Positions 51,975 through 61,849 of a DNA stretch of 64,000 nucleotides are shown piece by piece. The notes under the pieces are model-generated. The model did not search any database. It worked only from the letters and a program-made list of their open reading frames with translations, and had not been told where the DNA came from. The stretch comes from Proteles cristata cristata (lineage: Eukaryota > Chordata > Mammalia > Carnivora > Hyaenidae): contig JAESUZ010004792.1 of assembly GCA_017311185.1 (NCBI GenBank), positions 62,001-126,000 on the forward strand, given 5' to 3'. Every line of letters starts with the position of its first letter. The first letter of the stretch is position 1. Position numbers and translations under genes: made by a program.

Positions 51975-52640
51975 CTCCTGTCTCCGTTCTGTCTTGGGCT
52001 GTTTCAACAACCACACCATTGACACCAATTTTGATAACTCCACTTAAGCATCATTCCTACACCTGAGGTGCTGCTTTCGTAGACTGGATTCCATCCTGCT
52101 CTGTCTACAAACAGGCCTCTGTCTTGTTTCTATTACCACTGCATGTCACCAACCTGCGGCGAGAGTACTGGTGGGCTCCCCTGGTGTGGCTGTTCTCCGA
52201 CACCGCTGCAGGAACCCAGAGTCTATGGACACAACTGTCCCATCCTTGTATCTGCCTAGTATCCATCACCGTCCATCCACACTGAACTTTTCTGGGTTTT
52301 TAGAGATCATGCTGTCTTTCTGTTGTATCTTAGTTACTCTGTCAGTGCCTGCTGCAGGGTCTGTCTGTCCAGATACCAGTTCTGCCAGTGCAGGTCCAGT
52401 CTGCACTGGACCACCTTCTCCTCCTTGACCTTTGCTGATTGCTCCAGTCTATAATAGCGAACCAGAGTTGTGAAGTCCTAAGAGAGAACTGCCACTTTGT
52501 GTCCTGCAAAAGAAGAGAGAAGGAAACCAGTGGCTGGTCCTCTCGGGCTCTGGGTACTCTCCAGAGGTCTCTTTTACACCTGTCATGTCTTCTTTTTTTG
52601 TTAAGCACAACAGACTAGGCAGCATCTCATGGTGTCAAAA
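51975..52640. other. Unassigned, GC-richer noncoding DNA
   Basis: No repeat is recognised. A perfect 8-bp-stem hairpin GGTCCAGT-CTGC-ACTGGACC lies at 52393-52412. The minus strand has a strong acceptor-like CTTCTCTCTTCTTTTGCAG (complement of about 52506-52524) followed by open sequence, without any known protein match. Confidence 0.4.
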
Positions 52641-53079
52641 AGGAGGAAAGGTACACTGTGCTCTTATAAAATGTCTTATGGATTCGTATTCCACGAGCTC
52701 TGTGAGATTTTTCAGTGATGTTCATGCACTGAGACTGTGAAGCATGTCTGTGTTAACACTCTTTTAATAGGATTTGAATGATGACTTTGGGTCCTATTTA
52801 TATGCTGTAAGGTTTTCATCAGCCTCATTCTCAAAAAAAGGTCATTTACAGAGCAGTTTGTGATCATTAATATGAGACAGATCTTCAAAGCAGTTTCTGA
52901 ATTGAGAAAAATTTCCTGGATGTTTTTGTCAAACTGGCTAACCGTGAGCAGGATTTGATCACTTGAATGTGTCAATGGTAGACAGGGCTGGGAAGATAAC
53001 TGCTTTAACATCTGTTTTTCAAAAAATGGTTTCCTAAAGCCCCTCGTGGTTGAGCCTATTATAGGGAAGGGGCTAGATG
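52641..53079. other. Unique DNA, possibly conserved
   Basis: 52720-53010 has a repeat-free mixed texture (GATCATTAATATGAGACAG, TTTTAATAGGATTTGAATG). No other signal. Confidence 0.4.
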
Positions 53080-53139
53080 CAAAAAAAAAGAAAAAAAAAA
53101 ATAGAGGTGGCCTTGATGCAGAGGAGGGAGAGAATGGTG

Positions 53140-53341
53140 CACAGAGTCAGGGTTTTGGAGAGGCAGATAAGGTAGAGAATCAGACTAGGGTTTGGAGGGG
53201 CAGGTAAGGCCTGGCTAGAGAGTTAAACAAGGCAAGGAAGGGGTAATAAGGCCCCAGGTAGCATCAGACAAACATTAGAGCAGCAGGTAAGGTTCAGGTA
53301 GAGAGTCAGGCATGGCAAGAAGAGGGGCAGGGTATGGCCCT
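53140..53341. repeat. Degenerate minisatellite, about 43-bp unit, five copies
   Basis: Units start near 53143, 53173, 53217, 53260 and 53300 and share an AGAGAGTCAGACAAGG-like start and a GGGGCAGGTAAGG-like end. The copies are strongly diverged. Upstream is an A-rich run (53080-53101). Confidence 0.7.
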
Positions 53342-53870
53342 GCTGTGCAGGGAGGAGAAACGCAGATGACTCCTGTCAGAGAAGGCTGTGGAGCTGAAGA
53401 AATGATGCCGGGTCAGAGTGCAGTTTCTCAGCTCATTTATGGAGGTTTGTCTCCACTTGGTGGGCAATCACTAGCACTGCACATCCACGCGGTACATCAA
53501 CCCTACCCGGTTTCCTGGCTGGGGCCCAACAGCTGCTGGCCTTCCCACAGGTTAGGAGTCAGTACTTGTGGGCCAGACGACGGGTGGGTGGGCAGGCCTG
53601 CCATACTGAAAAGACGGAAGTCCCCTCTGTTGCAGGTATACAGCCCTCGGTGATGTTGCTCGCGACCAGGGAAAAGTGTGGAGAGCCAAACAGCGAGAAA
53701 GAGCTACAAGCTGGATTCGACTAGAGACTGTCTTTCAGAAGACCCCATGTGGCCACTCAGAGGCCATCTTTCCTTGGTGCCCCCCACCCCGGAAGGCCAT
53801 GGGAGGGAGAAATTCACTCTATGCTGTGAATATGCTTTGTGAAATTCTTTCCTAGGACAGATTGGCACCA
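53342..53870. other. GC-richer unassigned segment
   Basis: Higher GC than its surroundings with several CpGs (TCCACGCGGTACATC, GTTGCTCGCGACC, CAGACGACGGG). No repeat family, retroviral or gene feature is recognised. The 113-codon frame 53312-53653 runs through part of the tandem repeat and has no domain. Confidence 0.4.
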
Positions 53871-54083
53871 CGCTTGCCTTTCATTAGGAGCAGATGAATG
53901 GGACTAGAGGGCTGTATCAGGGAATATGTTTAGTAAGAACCTCACAAATTATAGATCTGCGTTAGGCCAGGGCCAGAATTTTATTAGTATCTGTAACTAT
54001 ATTGCCTGACATGCAATAAATAGTCATGTGAATATAAGAAAGTGAATATAATGTAAGAAATATTAAAAAAGCTATTATTCATA
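53871..54083. other. Unique spacer
   Basis: Nothing is recognised. Confidence 0.5.
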
Positions 54084-54084
54084 T

Positions 54085-54270
54085 GCTCCAAAAACATTTA
54101 TTGGAAACCTACTATGTGCTAAACATAGAACAGTGACCAAAATGTACAAATCTCTGCTTTGGAGCCTGTATTCTTTCACTGTGGTAGACATTCATCAAGA
54201 TCCGTCTGTAAAATCTATATGTCCAATAATGATAAGCACAAGGAAAAAAATAAAACAAGGGGAGGGGAAT
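54085..54270 (-). mobile_element. L2 LINE 3' end, antisense
   Basis: AAACATTTATTGGAAACCTACTATGTGC, AGAACAGTGACCAAAATGTAC and GATAAGCACAAGGAAAAAAATAAAACAAGG match the complement of the L2 end. Confidence 0.88.
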
Positions 54271-55088
54271 TGCCAGGGGTCTGAAGTGGAGTGCAATTAA
54301 GGACTGATATCCCCAGTGGAGGACATAGCTTGTGGCACCAGCTGGCAGAGAGCAGGATGCACAGGAAACGGTTTCAATCTGGTGCTTGGCAAAGGGATCG
54401 CTGTGTTCATGCTGGACATGAGTGGGTGTGAAACTCCACTGGGGAGCAAGGATATTGTTATGAAAGAAAGTGGATCCCTGTGCCAAGCTCCAGGCCAGGC
54501 CACAAGATGTAGGGCAAAATAGGAAAGTGCAGTTCTAAGCAGCGTATGCAAGTGCCCGCCAACCCACCAAGGTAACAAGGTGACACTTGAAGGGGTGCTA
54601 GTGAGATGGCCAGTGGATTTACAGGACGCATCCTACTGCTGCCTGTGTTTCTGGGGGGTCTCTGCCACCTAGTCAGCCTCCCTTCCCGAGGCAGGCCATC
54701 TCCACGGCACTGCCCATAGTACAGAGAAGCCTGGAGAGTGCAGCAATGCTAAAAAACAAGTGAGTGCTTACATTTATTTCTCTTATGTAAATACACTGTT
54801 ATGTTTTTTCTCCCAGCACAGCGGCCAAACTTGGCTATAAAGGGCACTGGCAATAAGCCTCATCACAGAGCCCTGTGTCCCATGACAGTCTTGCACTTGT
54901 CTGGAGTCTTTCCAGACAGGGAACGGAGAATACAAAAGACCCCTGTCAGCTTCTCCCTGGGTATCTTCTCAGGGTGGACAGGGTACTTTTAGTGGACTCA
55001 CAAGGTGGGGGGATATGAACAATTACAGAGGTAAAGTTCAGATACTGCCTTGGTTGTCTAGGCCAGGTCACCTGCCCACTCACAGGCA
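54271..55088. other. Unique noncoding DNA
   Basis: No repeat is recognised. The 124-codon minus-strand frame 54112-54486 begins inside L2, so it is a chance frame. Confidence 0.5.
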
Positions 55089-55089
55089 G

Positions 55090-55390
55090 GTGCATTGCCA
55101 GTGTGTATTCATGCTCCTGACTGAGCTCCTTTGCCCAGAGCGCCCTCCTCCCTCCCTCCACCTGTCTAAACTCTTCATCCCTCAAATCTTAGCTAAAACC
55201 TTCATTGAACCTCATCTTAACACAAATGCTCAGAGGCTGAACCCCAACATGTACAGCTTGGCAGTCCATCTTGTCTTATGAGCTCTTTCCCGTGACCACC
55301 TCCTGTCTTACCAGTTTATTCTGCTTGAGGGGAAGACTCCTTTAGTTGTTCCTTAACTCTCTGACAGGAGAAAAACATCCCTGGGCATAA
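55090..55390 (+). mobile_element. L2 LINE 3'UTR, sense
   Basis: CTCCTTTGCCCAGAGCGCCC, ACTCTTCATCCCTCAAATCTTAGC, AACCTTCATTGAACCTCATC and TTATTCTGCTTGAGGGGAAGACTCC follow the L2 3'UTR order. Confidence 0.75.
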
Positions 55391-55688
55391 AGACCAGAGA
55401 GGCCCAGAATCCTGTTTCCTCAGCCCTTTTAGGACTGTGTGCCAGCAGCCCCCTTTCAATAGCACTGCTTACTGAAGAGGAGAGTGTATCCAGGGTGAAT
55501 GGGAAAGTCAGAGAGACCCTGGTTTATCTCACCCTACTCATGCTAACAGCCATGTCCCTTGAGGGGTAAGCCAGTCCTATAACCAGTGAACAAAGTGAAA
55601 CTTTAACTCACAGCTATTCTCCAAACAGTAGAAATGCTCTGTAAACACTCAAAATAATGGGCTAACGTTACTGGAAAGAGACTTTAGA
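55391..55688. other. Unique noncoding DNA
   Basis: Nothing is recognised. Confidence 0.5.
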
Positions 55689-55689
55689 A

Positions 55690-55820
55690 AATACCAGCGC
55701 CCACCATATCCTCTCCTTTAAAGAAGACATTACCCAGGTCCAGAGAGGGTACAACACTTATTAGAAGTTCCTTGTTAGTTCAAGGAACCAAACTCAGAGT
55801 GCCCGACCTAAGTCTTGAAA
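55690..55820 (-). mobile_element. MIR-class SINE, antisense
   Basis: CAGGTCCAGAGAGGGTACAACAC, AAGTTCCTTGTTAGTTCAAGG and AACTCAGAGTGCCCGACC keep the spacing of the MIR complement. Confidence 0.6.
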
Positions 55821-56243
55821 TCTTTTCAATGCATCTGGCTAGATTCACTTCCAAGTCCTGACTCTGGTGGCCAGCAATACGGAAGTCACTGTGTATCCTG
55901 TGCAGCCATTGGAATACCCTGGGCTTATATTCGTCCATCAAATGATTCTGCCATCTCCTGCAGTGTGTCCCCCACATCCTTGTAAAGTGGTACTGAGATG
56001 ATAAAGATGAAAGTGATCTGAACGGTAAAACCAGTAAACAAAACAAAACAAAAACCCACTTGAGTTAAAAAAAAAAAAAACTGTCAATAATTAGCTATAC
56101 AATTTGTCTTAAAAAATCACGGAGTTCTTATTCTCTACTTGGTGGCTCAATTAAGGTAAAAAGTGCTTTAGAAATTGCAGAAGATGGCCATATAGATATA
56201 TATAGTAGCGAAGTCGCACAACCATTTTTTAAAGTAATGTATA
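55821..56243. other. Unassigned DNA with poly-A run
   Basis: 55835-56020 has faint MIR likeness (CCAAGTCCTGACTCTGG). An A-rich stretch lies at 56034-56081. Confidence 0.4.
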
Positions 56244-56244
56244 A

Positions 56245-56395
56245 TTAGTGCCATATACCAGATTGAGAACTGAGGCTCAAAGAGGTTAAGGCATTTGCTC
56301 AGAGCTCTACAGTCAGTAAAGGATAGAGCTTGAATCTGAATAGTCTCCTATAGCCAGATTCCAGGCTCTTCCTGCTACAAACCACTGCTTAATGT
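56245..56395 (-). mobile_element. MIR SINE, antisense
   Basis: GAACTGAGGCTCAAAGAGGTTAAGGCATTTGC...CTACAGTCAGTAAAGGATAGAGC and CAGGCTCTTCCTGC match the complement of MIR. Confidence 0.92.
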
Positions 56396-56564
56396 TCCTG
56401 TTAATAGCCCAAATTCTAATCTATTTAGGGGGACTTTCTGGTGGTTGGAGTGAGAGATGCTTGAATCTGGGAGCTCTGCCTGATGCTGACTGAAGCTTTG
56501 AAAGAACTCAGGGACAACAGGAGTGCAATTCCCTTTTCAAGTGGAACAAACCCTTAGATTGGAG

Positions 56565-56660
56565 AAAACTTCAGAGATGTGCTAGTCTGAATTTCGTATT
56601 TCACCAAGGAGTAAACTAAGACTCAGAACAACAGAGGGATTTGAATCAATCATATGTCCT
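56565..56660 (-). mobile_element. MIR-class SINE fragment, antisense
   Basis: AACTTCAGAGATGTGCTAGTCTG...GTAAACTAAGACTCAGAACAACAGAGGG resembles 'CCTCAGAGATCATCTAGTC...GGAAACTGAGGCCCAGAG'. Confidence 0.6.
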
Positions 56661-56938
56661 AACTTTGCACCTTGGCAAAATGGTGAGTTGGATAGAGGTG
56701 TCATTTGCAGTCTTCTGTTGCCCCATTCACTGGTCCCTCCTGCCATCCTGTTATCCTTTCCTTAGGGATAGCATGGTCACCCCTGATGCTCTATGTGGCT
56801 CATACCCAGTTCTGCCCATTCCTGGAACAAGATGCTGTACATCCTGCCTTTCAAAATCTGTTCTTCCTTGGAAAGATATTCATGATACATTCATGCGATA
56901 TCTTATCAACTCTGTCCCGTGGTATATAGAGAAGTCTG
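56661..56938. other. Unique noncoding DNA
   Basis: Two overlapping frames occur in the same strand. No domain is recognised. Confidence 0.45.
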
Positions 56939-56954
56939 AAGGATGGTCATTTTT

Positions 56955-57150
56955 AAAAATTTATTTATTTTGAGAGACAGTGTGCAAGTGGGGGAAGGGG
57001 AGAGAAAGAGAGGGAGAGAGAGTATCAATCAGGCTCTTCACAGTTAGTGTAGAGACCTACATGGGGCTCAGTCCCATGAACTGTGAGATCACAACACAAG
57101 CTGAAATCAAGAGTCAGATGCTTAACCAACTGAGCCACCCAGATGCCCCC
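56955..57150 (-). mobile_element. Felid SINE, antisense
   Basis: AAAATTTATTTATTTTGAGAGACAG, GA tract, GGCTCTTCACAGTTAGTGTAG, then head CAACTGAGCCACCCAGATGCCCCC. TSD AAGGATGGTCATTTTT (56939-56954) and AAGGATGGTTATTTTT (57151-57166), one mismatch. Confidence 0.95.
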
Positions 57151-57261
57151 AAGGATGGTTATTTTTGAGGGTGGAGTTATAGATAATTATTATCTTGCTT
57201 ACTATTCTGTTCAGTATTTTCACTTTTGGGGAATTTTAATAAAGAAAATATACTTTTTTCT

Positions 57262-57425
57262 GTTTTTAAAATTTTATTTTATTTTTTTTGTGAGAGAAAG
57301 AGTATGCACACAAGTGATGGGGAGGGAAAGAGGCAGAGGGAGAGGGAGAGAGAATCATAAGCAGGCTCCACATTCAGCACAGAGCCTGATCCGGGGCTCA
57401 ACATGGGGCTTGATACAGGGCTTGA
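57262..57425 (-). mobile_element. Felid SINE, antisense, 5'-truncated
   Basis: T-rich tail, GTGAGAGAAAGAGTATGC, GA tract and GCAGGCTCCACATTCAGCACAGAGCC are followed by short GGGCTTGAT repeats instead of the tRNA-like head, which is missing. Confidence 0.88.
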
Positions 57426-57758
57426 TTTCACCCACTCACCCCTGTATTTTCTTTCTACACATGAAATAATATGCCTTTTTAAAACCTTTTCTCAGCACAT
57501 TGTCACAGCCAAAATTGATCTGATAAACTTATTTATACTAAAGTATCAAAGACTGATGCTGATAGTCTGTTTTTATTCCAACTCAGCGTTAAAACCTAGT
57601 ATAGTTCCTTAAGCCAACATTATGAAACTTTATGTGAAATCAAGACATTCTGATTTACTGGAAACAGAGTTTAGGATTAGGGCAGGGTGGGCATGGGTAC
57701 TAGGAGTTGAATAAAACCTTAAAGCCTGCTTGCATAATGTGCCCTAAATTGCCACAAG
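57426..57758. other. Unique noncoding DNA
   Basis: Nothing is recognised. Confidence 0.5.
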
Positions 57759-57759
57759 A

Positions 57760-58120
57760 TGATTTTTGTCCTTAATAAGTCTGAGCAAAAAATCTGATTA
57801 GTTGGATTTTTATTTACAGAGGGTAGATTTATAGGAGCAACAGTCTTCTTGATGTAGAAATGGTAGAGGAGAAAGCCACTTCTCAGCCTATTTCTTCATC
57901 AAAATTCACGTCTCTGTTCTTGGCAATGCTTCCTATTTAGCTTCTGATGTCTGATAAATACATACCCGTGAATTACCTGGCACAAACACCTGATATGTTA
58001 CCCCATGTTGTGTGGATTTACATGTTTCCCCAAGGGGCCTGCCGGGATAGCTTGACTCAAAGGAGTTATGCTAATGAAGAAAATTCTAGGTACGTGACAC
58101 GTAAATACTAGAGACAGTTC
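57760..58120. promoter_or_regulatory. Candidate conserved noncoding block
   Basis: Repeat-free, with AATCTGATTAGTTGG, GATAAATACATACCCG, GTTATGCTAATGAAG and GTACGTGACACG. Texture-based only. Confidence 0.25.
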
Positions 58121-58398
58121 TTAGCGGATGAATATTTTGGCATTCTCTGAATATATGTATACATAAATGAACACATCTGGTTGACATTGTACTGTGCTCG
58201 GGTAGCCCAGAATCTTTATATGCTCATTTTCTATGCTGGTGATGGTCAAGGTGCCCTAGAAGAAACCTATGAGCGACTAAAGAAGTAGGTAACAGCAGTC
58301 AAGCATCTTTAAGTGAGTAACCGGCTTACACTTAGGTCACAATGAAAGATGAAGTGACCCTATCAGAATCAAGAGATAATTACTTACATTATCATAGA
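58121..58398. other. Unique noncoding DNA
   Basis: Nothing is recognised. Confidence 0.5.
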
Positions 58399-58399
58399 A

Positions 58400-58470
58400 T
58401 AACATCATTTGGAGCTAGAGAGATCAAAGAACTTTTGAGATGTTCTTAATTTATAGAGGGAGAGCAAATA
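58400..58470 (-). mobile_element. MIR-class/CORE-SINE scrap
   Basis: ACATCATTTGGAGCTAGAGAGATCAAAGAAC resembles 'CATAGATTTGGAGCTGGAAGGGACCTTAGAG'. Short and uncertain. Confidence 0.4.
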
Positions 58471-58494
58471 TAAATTTACTGAGATATTACTACA

Positions 58495-58679
58495 GATTGG
58501 TGTAGTGAAAAGAACATGAACTTTGGGGCCTAATAACATGTATTTAGATTTAATTTACCATGTGCAATACATGGAGAATATTCTTAAGGTTAATTTAATC
58601 CTACAAAGCCTCAGTCTTCCCATCATCAAAAGAAGCATAATCATAGCCAAATTGAAAGTAACCATATAGAACAAATAAG
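58495..58679 (+). mobile_element. MIR SINE, 5' part
   Basis: GTGAAAAGAACATGAACTTTGGGGCC...CCTCAGTCTTCCCATCATCAAAAGAAGCATAATCATAG is sense MIR. It is split by an L1 fragment and resumes at 58868. Confidence 0.75.
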
Positions 58680-58867
58680 TCATGGGGATGAAAGGCACAG
58701 TTACAGGGAATGTGGTCAATGGTACTATAATAACATTGTATAGAGATAGAGGTAGCTATACTTGTGGGGAACACAGAACAACATATGGTCTTGTCAAATC
58801 ACTGTGTTGCCCCACCTGAAGCTAATAGAACGCTGTGTGGCAACTGTATTTCAGTTAAAAAAAAAGT
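58680..58867 (+). mobile_element. L1 3' end inserted in a MIR
   Basis: GGTACTATAATAACATTGTATAGAG, GTCTTGTCAAATCACTGTGTTGCCC and CACCTGAAGCTAATAGAACGC followed by A9 match the L1 3' end ('...GTACACCTGAAACTAATATAACATTGTGTGTCAAC'). Confidence 0.88.
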
Positions 58868-58935
58868 TACTGTGAAGGAAAATGCAAGTAAAATGCTTAA
58901 CATTATGACGGACATATAGTAGTCATTTTATGTTT
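58868..58935 (+). mobile_element. MIR SINE, 3' part
   Basis: GTAAAATGCTTAACATTATGACGGACATATAGTAGTCATTTTATG corresponds to MIR 'GTAAAGCGCTTAGAACAGTGCCTGGCACATAGTAAGCGCTCAATAAATG'. Confidence 0.7.
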
Positions 58936-59009
58936 TAAAAAGGGACAGAACCAGAACTAGAAGAAAATTACTCATGGTTTAGTGCTGTGTCTTTACCAAG
59001 GCATGGAAG

Positions 59010-59112
59010 GTTCATATCAGAATCACTTGCAGGAACTTTTCAACGCACATACGTCATCCCCTCCTGTTCATGACAGAGTCAGAGTGGTACCCCCAAGACC
59101 ATAGCTGGTGGT
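59010..59112 (-). mobile_element. MER5A, antisense fragment
   Basis: ATATCAGAATCACTTGCAGGAAC, CATGACAGAGTCAGAGTGGTACCCCCAAG match the complement of MER5A ('...ATCAGAATCACCTGGAGGGC...TCTGATTCAGTAGGTCTGGGGTGG'). Confidence 0.65.
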
Positions 59113-59280
59113 GCGTGGGGGAGGGGTGGTTTGTGTGTGTTGGCCTTAGGTGTAGACACCAAGAAAAGATGTGCACAAGACTATCCGAAGAAAGGTGTGC
59201 CTGATCTTCACAAACGGGAGTGAGCACATGCAAGGGGAGCGGGGCCAGGACACTGTATGTGAGCCCTAACATGTACAGTA

Positions 59281-59353
59281 TGTGAGGACGTATACAGCTA
59301 AGTGCTTGTGTGTGTGTATGTGTGTGCGCACGCATGTGCACACGTGCATGTGT
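59281..59353. repeat. Alternating TG/CG/CA tract
   Basis: TGTGTGTGTATGTGTGTGCGCACGCATGTGCACACGTGCATGTGTG in pieces. Alternating purine-pyrimidine sequence with several CpGs, prone to Z-DNA. Confidence 0.9.
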
Positions 59354-59743
59354 GAGGTTGCAAAGAGGTCAACCACACTCCCTTTCCTGGGCAGAAGCTC
59401 GCTTCTGCACCTCTGGGTGGTATCACAGACACAGAGGTAGAGGTGCAAAGACTATTAACTCTTAGAAATGCCCTATAATAATTACCATCAAAAACAGCTT
59501 TCTCATTGCAGAGCCCAAATAGATAGCAAGCTCAGAGGAGGATGGAGGCATGTGAGCAGTTTTGGCACCATCGAAGCTGATACTGCAGCTCTGGCTGGGA
59601 GAAGAAAAAAAAATCTACCGTCTTCCAATGAACAAATGCCAATTCAGGGTTCTCTGCTAAATTCCACTTCTAACAAGTAGTGGGGGCTGTTTAGTTGGTG
59701 TCCTTAGTACATATTAACAATAAATAAAGCTTCAATAAATATG
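59354..59743. other. Unique noncoding DNA
   Basis: No repeat is recognised. A pyrimidine-rich TTTCTCATTGCAG at 59499-59511 is acceptor-like, but no partner donor is apparent. Confidence 0.45.
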
Positions 59744-59744
59744 C

Positions 59745-60015
59745 AAAGCAAAAACTAATTTAAATTGACATTCGTGTGGGGTGGGGTGAGAAAGAGTCCG
59801 TTACACCATAAAGTGATTTAGGATATATTACCTCGGGCATCTGCATTACAAATTTACCTCTCATTACAGCTATGTTAACGGGAAAAGGCAGCTTCTCAAC
59901 AACATTCAAGGCAGAGTTTATTAGCATAAATTTGCATAATAATTAGCTCTGCAGCAAGCAAAAGCTGTCGTGTCTTTCAAACAGGCAACTTTCAATGTCA
60001 ATTTTCTGTGCTTCG
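59745..60015. promoter_or_regulatory. Candidate enhancer-like element with clustered POU/homeodomain sites
   Basis: AAAACTAATTTAAATTGAC, CATCTGCATTACAAATTTACC, CTCATTACAGC, then TTATTAGCATAAATTTGCATAATAATTAGC (59919-59948) with two adjacent POU-type cores (GCATAAAT and TTTGCATAAT) and TAATTAG. Repeat-free for 270 bases. Confidence 0.4.
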
Positions 60016-60258
60016 CTGCGTGTCCCTGTTCTGTCGAAAGCTCCTGGAACCCCTTGGCCCTGCTTCTGCCAGTTGTTAAATTCTCTCCTACAGCATGATT
60101 TAGGCTCAAGAATTCATAATCTCTTCGTAACTTCTCCCCTGGGGTTAAGTGGGTGCCAGGTCACCTGGAGACATGGATGACCTGCGGCCCAGTCCTAAGT
60201 TCTCCCACAGGACAGAGGACATATTTGTACACATCTACTTCCTACTATCAGATGTTAG
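60016..60258. other. Unique noncoding DNA
   Basis: No repeat is recognised. The sequence continues in the same repeat-free style as the flanking candidate elements. Confidence 0.45.
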
Positions 60259-60259
60259 A

Positions 60260-60425
60260 ACGCCATGGAGAGAAATAGCCATGTGGTTTATACCTAAAGA
60301 GGATACAACCCAAAATAATATTCAGTTGATTTTGGAATGCATAAATCCATCTTGTTTGTCGCAGTTTCATTTATAATTATGTTGTGTCTAAGCTGATGTT
60401 ATAATTAGCTCCCATTGCCTGGGTT
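60260..60425. promoter_or_regulatory. Candidate conserved noncoding element
   Basis: AAAATAATATTCAGTTGATTTTGG, TTCATTTATAATTATGTTGTG and GTTATAATTAGCTCCCATTGCC are packed in 165 repeat-free bases. Confidence 0.33.
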
Positions 60426-61148
60426 CACGCTGGCTGGGTGGTCAGAGCAGGCAGCGGGAAGTATAAGGATGAAGCTGTGCCAGGCACAACTTAGAGGACA
60501 TGAGCTTACGGTTGACCGGTGTTAGCTCCCAGGACTCTGTGCAGACCAGGAGGTGGGCAGGTGGGGTCACACCCTGAGCTCCCACATGTGCCTACAAAGC
60601 ACAGTGGCAGCCACCAGTCTCCTGAGAGGCACCACACATCCTTCCCCCAGCAAACTCGGCTCTTTTCCACCTCTCCAGGTGAATATGGATGCTCCGTGCA
60701 AAGGGAACTAGGGGAGAGAACAGTGGTTCTCCCTGCAGTGCACATTCTTAAAGGGCCAAATAAGAGAAGATGTTTTAAAACACACCCAGATATGCTTCAT
60801 CTGAAAAAAGAAGATATTCCACATTGGTGTGTGTGAAGTACTGCGCAAGACAGGCAGGAAATTCACAGCTCCTCATATCTTACCAGAGATGATGGCTCTG
60901 CCCCATCCAAGCACAGTGAGATGGATTGAGACAACTAAAAGTTTTACTGTGCTTCAAGGGAAGCAACACAGAGCTCAGACATCCAAGTGGTTCCACAACT
61001 TAGCCAGGAAAAAAAAAATGTATATAAGGTTCTTACTAGTCAGGGAGAAATTTTACAATGTGTATGTATGCGTATTGCAGGGGTATTTTGTAAAGCATGT
61101 AGCCATGATCCTTTCTCAAAAGCAGAGCAAGAATAAAAATGTGATTTC
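60426..61148. other. Unique noncoding DNA
   Basis: No repeats are recognised. 60500-60700 is GC-richer. Frames of 105 and 107 codons (60519-60836, 60829-61152) overlap and have no domain. Confidence 0.45.
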
Positions 61149-61149
61149 C

Positions 61150-61330
61150 TGAGAGTTTACTGCATTGCAGGACCTTTTTTTAAAATCCTCATATTGTCTC
61201 TATGAGGGGCACACTAGTATTATTACTAGCAGATGAGTAGTATTCAATGAATATTTAAATGTATAAAATGAGACTTGGAGATCTTTCTGAGTCTGAAGCA
61301 CAACATTTACCAAAGGAATAGCAAGGACCC
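61150..61330 (-). mobile_element. MIR SINE, antisense
   Basis: AAATCCTCATATTGTCTCTATGAGGGGCACACTAGTATTATTAC then CAGATGAG matches the complement of MIR. The 3' flank is diverged. Confidence 0.65.
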
Positions 61331-61339
61331 AGAGAAATC

Positions 61340-61490
61340 ACTGGCCCAGGATTCAGACATGTGCTGTGTGCTTGTGGTACTTACTGGGTGGTGTGGGCAT
61401 GTCACTCCCTGAAGCTTCAGTTTCTCAAAGGTACACTATAGACACTACTGAGATGTTAGAGCTGCAAAAGGTGCTTTATCGATAAGTCCA
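61340..61490 (+). mobile_element. MIR SINE, sense
   Basis: GGATTCAGACATGTGCTG, GGGCATGTCACTCCCTGAAGCTTCAGTTTCTCAAAGG and GAGCTGCAAAAGGTGC fit MIR. Confidence 0.6.
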
Positions 61491-61674
61491 TTAGTTGTTC
61501 ATTTTTTAAGTGGTGACGAAAGTGCTAGACTCTCAAAATTTTGCCAAATGTCTGGATTCCAGAAAAGTGCTTCTATCAACATTCATTAAAAATTTTGGAG
61601 ACTTTGCACTCATCTGCCTCCTAGAAAATATATTCTTAAGATCCTGCAAATCCAAAAGTAAGTCTTCATTATGT

Positions 61675-61805
61675 AGCCCAGGCTTCTCATTTACAAGTGG
61701 GAAACAGGCTCAGAAAGGATCAAATACTTGTCGAAAGTCAAAGAGTCAGTAAAGTACTTAAGTCAAGAGTGTGCATCCAGAGCCCTTTGTCACTCTGTAG
61801 TCCTA
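61675..61805 (-). mobile_element. MIR SINE, antisense
   Basis: CTCATTTACAAGTGGGAAACAGGCTCAGAAAGG...CTTGTCGAAAGTCAAAGAGTCAG and CATCCAGAGCCC match the complement of MIR. Confidence 0.82.
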
Positions 61806-61849
61806 AAGGAACATTGTGCACTGATTTATAATGCTCATTCTGAAATGAG

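Noticed and set aside
53312..53653. 113-codon plus-strand frame in GC-rich DNA
   Set aside because: Stop codons are rarer at high GC. Part of it is translated minisatellite, and no domain is recognised.
54112..54486. 124-codon minus-strand frame
   Set aside because: It begins within an L2 end and overlaps another frame on the same strand. Judged chance.
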